Made by a program: the position numbers and the translations under genes. A model generated the notes under the pieces. The model did not search any database. It saw only the letters and a list, made by a program, of their open reading frames with translations, and was not told the DNA's origin. Shown here piece after piece: positions 5,376 through 5,378 of a stretch of 5,378 nucleotides of DNA (position 1 is the first letter of the stretch; every line of letters starts with the position of its first letter). The stretch covers positions 1 to 5,378 of the forward strand of contig CAKUQA010000120.1 of assembly GCA_934675225.1 (NCBI GenBank), in the 5' to 3' direction. This DNA is from an uncultured Candidatus Melainabacteria bacterium. GTDB lineage: Bacteria; Cyanobacteriota; Vampirovibrionia; Gastranaerophilales; Gastranaerophilaceae.

Positions 5376-5378
5376 ACC

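Noticed and set aside
1..5378. Search for CRISPR repeats, tRNA or rRNA genes, insertion sequence ends, attachment sites and riboswitches
   Set aside because: No spaced direct repeats, cloverleaf patterns, transposase genes, terminal inverted repeats or long structured leaders were seen; all gaps between genes are under 200 nt.

Overview
The window is a 5.4 kb stretch of AT-rich bacterial chromosome (roughly one third G+C by eye) with five protein-coding regions, no RNA gene, no mobile element and no CRISPR array. The standard bacterial code fits: tryptophan is TGG throughout and no internal TGA needs reading through. The best lineage guess is an uncultured gut-type Vampirovibrionia/Melainabacteria (Gastranaerophilales-like). 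It rests on the AT-rich code, a class II AroA, an Asn/Tyr/Met/Gln-rich 'NPYA' protein and the style of the Ogt. AT-rich Firmicutes are the main alternative. This assignment is inference, not proof.

Layout. From the left edge to 1204 (+) runs aroA (EPSP synthase, shikimate pathway), cut at its 5' end by the window: the frame is open to the first base and already shows the conserved N-terminal SxSHR motif before the first ATG. A long hairpin overlaps its stop codon. Next, 1316-2410 (+) encodes an unrecognised 364-aa protein with a low-complexity N-terminus, a long Lys/Ala/Glu-rich helical middle and two Gly/Ala-rich hydrophobic segments. A C-rich tract and a strong symmetrical hairpin (about 2451-2488) separate it from three leftward genes.

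The leftward genes, in order of transcription, are: an unrecognised basic Lys/Pro/Val-rich 268-aa protein (5357-4551); ogt, a methylated-DNA-protein cysteine methyltransferase for direct repair of alkylated DNA (4474-3947); and a membrane PAS sensor histidine kinase (3768-2497). No response regulator is present in the window, so the kinase is an orphan here. Terminator-like hairpins follow each of these genes, so they look like separate transcription units rather than one operon.

The genes do not form an obvious pathway. The points most worth a second look are the two unrecognised proteins, the degenerate ATP-binding G1 box of the kinase, the Gln in place of the arginine finger in Ogt, and the ogt promoter, which seems to overlap the terminator of the preceding gene and to give a leaderless mRNA. 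No convincing defence or other undescribed multi-gene system is visible.
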